Below, piece after piece: positions 6,668-8,585 of a stretch of 8,585 bases of DNA. This DNA is from an uncultured Clostridia bacterium (lineage in GTDB: Bacteria; Bacillota; Clostridia; Oscillospirales; CAG-272): positions 1 through 8,585 of the forward strand of contig CAJGCD010000064.1 in assembly GCA_904501715.1 (NCBI GenBank). The letters are read 5' to 3'. Below the pieces are notes generated by a model. It worked only from the letters and a program-made list of their open reading frames with translations, ran no database searches and was not told the origin of the DNA. The position numbers and the translations under genes were made by a program. Position 1 is the stretch's first letter. Each line of letters begins with the position of its first letter.

Positions 6668-6696
6668 ATAGCCAATATAGCTTTGGAGGTTTTACT

Positions 6697-8585
6697 ATGT
6701 ATAAATATTCAGTGCCAATATCTATAAAAACTGTAAATGAAAGTTCACTTCCCGTATATCTTAAGGAGTTTAAGGAAGGAGGAATAGAGAGAGTATTTCT
6801 TGTGGGCTGTACTCCTATATACCGCGAGGATTCTCCAATGTATACCTACGGAGAAGCTCTACGAGAGGCGATAGCCTATTTTAAGTCTAACGGCTTGGAG
6901 GCAGGAGTATGGGTAGGCGGCTTTGGACACGGAGTGGTTTTGACCCATGAATCGGCAGAGGATGACACCGCAGGATATCAACGTATAATAGGTGCGGATG
7001 GAAAGGATGCGGGAGAAACATGGTGTCCTTTAGACCCTAAATTTGCCGACGATTACATGAGAGGTATCGAATTTCTGGCGGGATTGAAGCCCGATATCAT
7101 AATGCTGGACGATGATTTTCGTCTTAATCTGCGTGGGGCGTATTCTATGGGATGCGCGTGCCCCTTGCATATGAGGGAGTTTTGCGAGCGAGTAGGAGAG
7201 GATATACCCCGTGAAAATTTGGAAAGACTGGTATTTTCGGGAGAAAAGAACAGATACCGCACCGAGTGGTACAAGCTTATGAAGGATACACTCTACGACT
7301 TTGCTCTGAGAGCAAGACGCGTTGTTGACGGTGTGGATAAAAATATACGCTTGGGATTTTGCGCCTGCTATGATACTTGGGATTTCAGTGGAACGGACGG
7401 AATAGAGCTGACCTATGCCTTTGCGGGGAATACGGCTCCGTTTCTTCGCACCATATCTCCACCGTATCACTACACGAGAGTGGCTACGGCGGTAGAGCAG
7501 ACACGAATGCAGGCGGAGTGGTGCAAGGGAAGCGGTATAGAGCTTTTCGCGGAGGGTGACGTTTATCCGAGACCCAGACACAACGTTCCCTCAAGATTGC
7601 TGGAGATATACGATATGGCATTGCTGGTGACGGGTGAGCTTGACGGAATACTCAAATATATGTATTGCTATGACCATCCCATAGATTATGAAAAGGGATA
7701 TATAAACGCCCATCTTGAAAACAAGGATATACGGCAGGAGCTCGCGAGTATATTTAAGGATAAGCACGCCGTGGGAGTAAGAGTGTTTGAAAAAATGCAT
7801 AAGACCGAGGATTGGATATTGCCGAATGAAGCCGAAAAGGGTATAGCGCGGAGGATGCAGGATTCATTTTATTCCAGAGCCCAGATGTTACTTACTCAGA
7901 ACGCCATACCTACCACCTACACAGATAGTGACACGGTCATAGTCTTTGGAGAGAATGCGCGCTATTTAGAGTCCGACGTATTGAAAAAGGGAGCGATACT
8001 TGACGTTGAGGCGGCAAAAATACTTATGCGAAGGGGAATTGATACGGGAATTATCGACTCGGAGATAGCCCAATTCGATAGGGAGATATATCTTGAGAGC
8101 AACGATAGCTTCGCCACAGAGCCCGTGCTTCACAGAATGAGCTGTAAGGAGGGCGTAAGAGTATTGAGCACGCTTATGCCCCACGGAAGCATAGGCAGCT
8201 ACCTTTACGAAAACGGGGAAGGGCTGCGCTTTTACGTGCTGGCGTACGACGCGTATAAATCCGAGGCGGACAATGACTGCTATGCGGCTGACTATTTCTG
8301 TAATTTTTACAGACAGGAGCATATACAGAAAGCCGTTGAATGGATAAGCGGACGACCTCTTGAGGCTGTCTGCAAAAGAAATCCCTTCCTTTACACTATC
8401 GTATCCGACAACAGTGAGGGCACGCGCAGGTCGGTGGCGCTTTTCAACGTCTTTCCCGACGGCATATCCGAGCCCACGGTAACGCTTGACCGTGAATATT
8501 CGGGAATACGCTTTGTGAACTGCACGGGAGATATTTCGGGCAGGACGGTCAGACTTTCCCCCCTGGAGCCTTACGGATATGCGGC
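6697..8585 (+). CDS. GH42-like putative glycoside hydrolase (629 residues visible; C-terminus beyond right edge)
   Basis: The frame is open from ATG 6697 to the window end with no stop, preceded by TGGAGGT 6 nt upstream and a frame stop at 6664. There is no signal peptide, so it is probably cytoplasmic. Residues about 1-370 look like a TIM barrel of the GH42/GH-A kind: strand-like segments at 32-38, 67-75, DIIMLDDDFRL (133-143), IRLGFCACYDTW (217-228), IELFAEGDVYPRPR (281-294) and GILKYMYCYD (317-326). Glu286 and one of Asp138-140 are candidate catalytic residues (inference). Residues about 385-550 resemble the glutamine-amidotransferase-like middle domain of GH42 enzymes, without its catalytic triad being evident, and a beta-rich C-terminal part begins near 570. 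It resembles uncharacterised proteins of gut Firmicutes; I cannot name a CAZy family or substrate. The divergent PocR-AraC regulator suggests induction by a ligand. Confidence 0.8.
   Translation, partial: MYKYSVPISIKTVNESSLPVYLKEFKEGGIERVFLVGCTPIYREDSPMYTYGEALREAIAYFKSNGLEAGVWVGGFGHGVVLTHESAEDDTAGYQRIIGADGKDAGETWCPLDPKFADDYMRGIEFLAGLKPDIIMLDDDFRLNLRGAYSMGCACPLHMREFCERVGEDIPRENLERLVFSGEKNRYRTEWYKLMKDTLYDFALRARRVVDGVDKNIRLGFCACYDTWDFSGTDGIELTYAFAGNTAPFLRTISPPYHYTRVATAVEQTRMQAEWCKGSGIELFAEGDVYPRPRHNVPSRLLEIYDMALLVTGELDGILKYMYCYDHPIDYEKGYINAHLENKDIRQELASIFKDKHAVGVRVFEKMHKTEDWILPNEAEKGIARRMQDSFYSRAQMLLTQNAIPTTYTDSDTVIVFGENARYLESDVLKKGAILDVEAAKILMRRGIDTGIIDSEIAQFDREIYLESNDSFATEPVLHRMSCKEGVRVLSTLMPHGSIGSYLYENGEGLRFYVLAYDAYKSEADNDCYAADYFCNFYRQEHIQKAVEWISGRPLEAVCKRNPFLYTIVSDNSEGTRRSVALFNVFPDGISEPTVTLDREYSGIRFVNCTGDISGRTVRLSPLEPYGYA

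Noticed and set aside
7030..7581. Minus-strand open frame of 183 codons, with shorter ones at 7591-7800 and 7966-8322
   Set aside because: All lie opposite the long hydrolase frame, which runs unbroken for 629 codons with a good ribosome binding site, promoter and recognisable fold.
1..8585. A defence, toxin-antitoxin, CRISPR or mobile system
   Set aside because: Every complete frame is explained by a housekeeping, transport, lipid-phosphodiester or carbohydrate-related family; no repeat arrays, transposase or nuclease motifs were found.

Overview
The window looks like chromosomal DNA of a low-to-mid GC Firmicute, most likely a gut-type anaerobic clostridium. This rests on purine-rich AGGAGG-type ribosome binding sites, near-consensus sigma-A promoters, very frequent ATA (Ile) and AGA/AGG (Arg) codons, an M18 aminopeptidase of the clostridial type, and a PocR/AraC regulator. 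Genus cannot be fixed from the sequence. The genetic code is standard: TGG is used for Trp, TAA and TGA end genes, and no complete gene here ends in TAG. I see no phage, IS, CRISPR, tRNA or rRNA sequence.

Left part (1-3283, minus strand). A housekeeping operon reads leftward from a strong promoter at 3255-3283: coaE (dephospho-CoA kinase), a membrane-anchored lytic transglycosylase, an M18 aminopeptidase, and prfA (release factor 1, cut by the left window edge). Gaps are 15 bp, a 4-bp ATGA overlap, and 19 bp, so this is one transcription unit with a translationally coupled pair in the middle.

Centre (3206-5799). A 315-bp gap holds two divergent promoters and a short coding-like stretch. It is followed on the plus strand by a two-gene operon: a 12-helix MFS carrier of the sucrose/GPH-SLC45-like type, then a membrane-anchored glycerophosphodiester phosphodiesterase whose catalytic domain, by the positive-inside rule, probably faces the cytoplasm. 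Import followed by intracellular hydrolysis is a reasonable but unproven reading.

Right part (5761-8585). A PocR-domain AraC-family regulator (minus) is divergent from a long gene (plus, running off the right edge) for an intracellular GH42-like putative glycoside hydrolase. The 126-bp space between them holds a promoter for each gene and a repeated AATATTTT element overlapping both -35 regions, the layout expected for an AraC-family activator controlling its neighbour and itself. The regulator's last codons and stop lie inside a 13-bp-stem terminator shared with the convergent phosphodiesterase gene.

The points most worth checking are the divergent PocR-AraC/hydrolase locus, for which I know no assigned substrate, and a Gln in RF1 at the position of the stop-codon-stacking His. 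I found no convincing evidence of a wholly new type of system.
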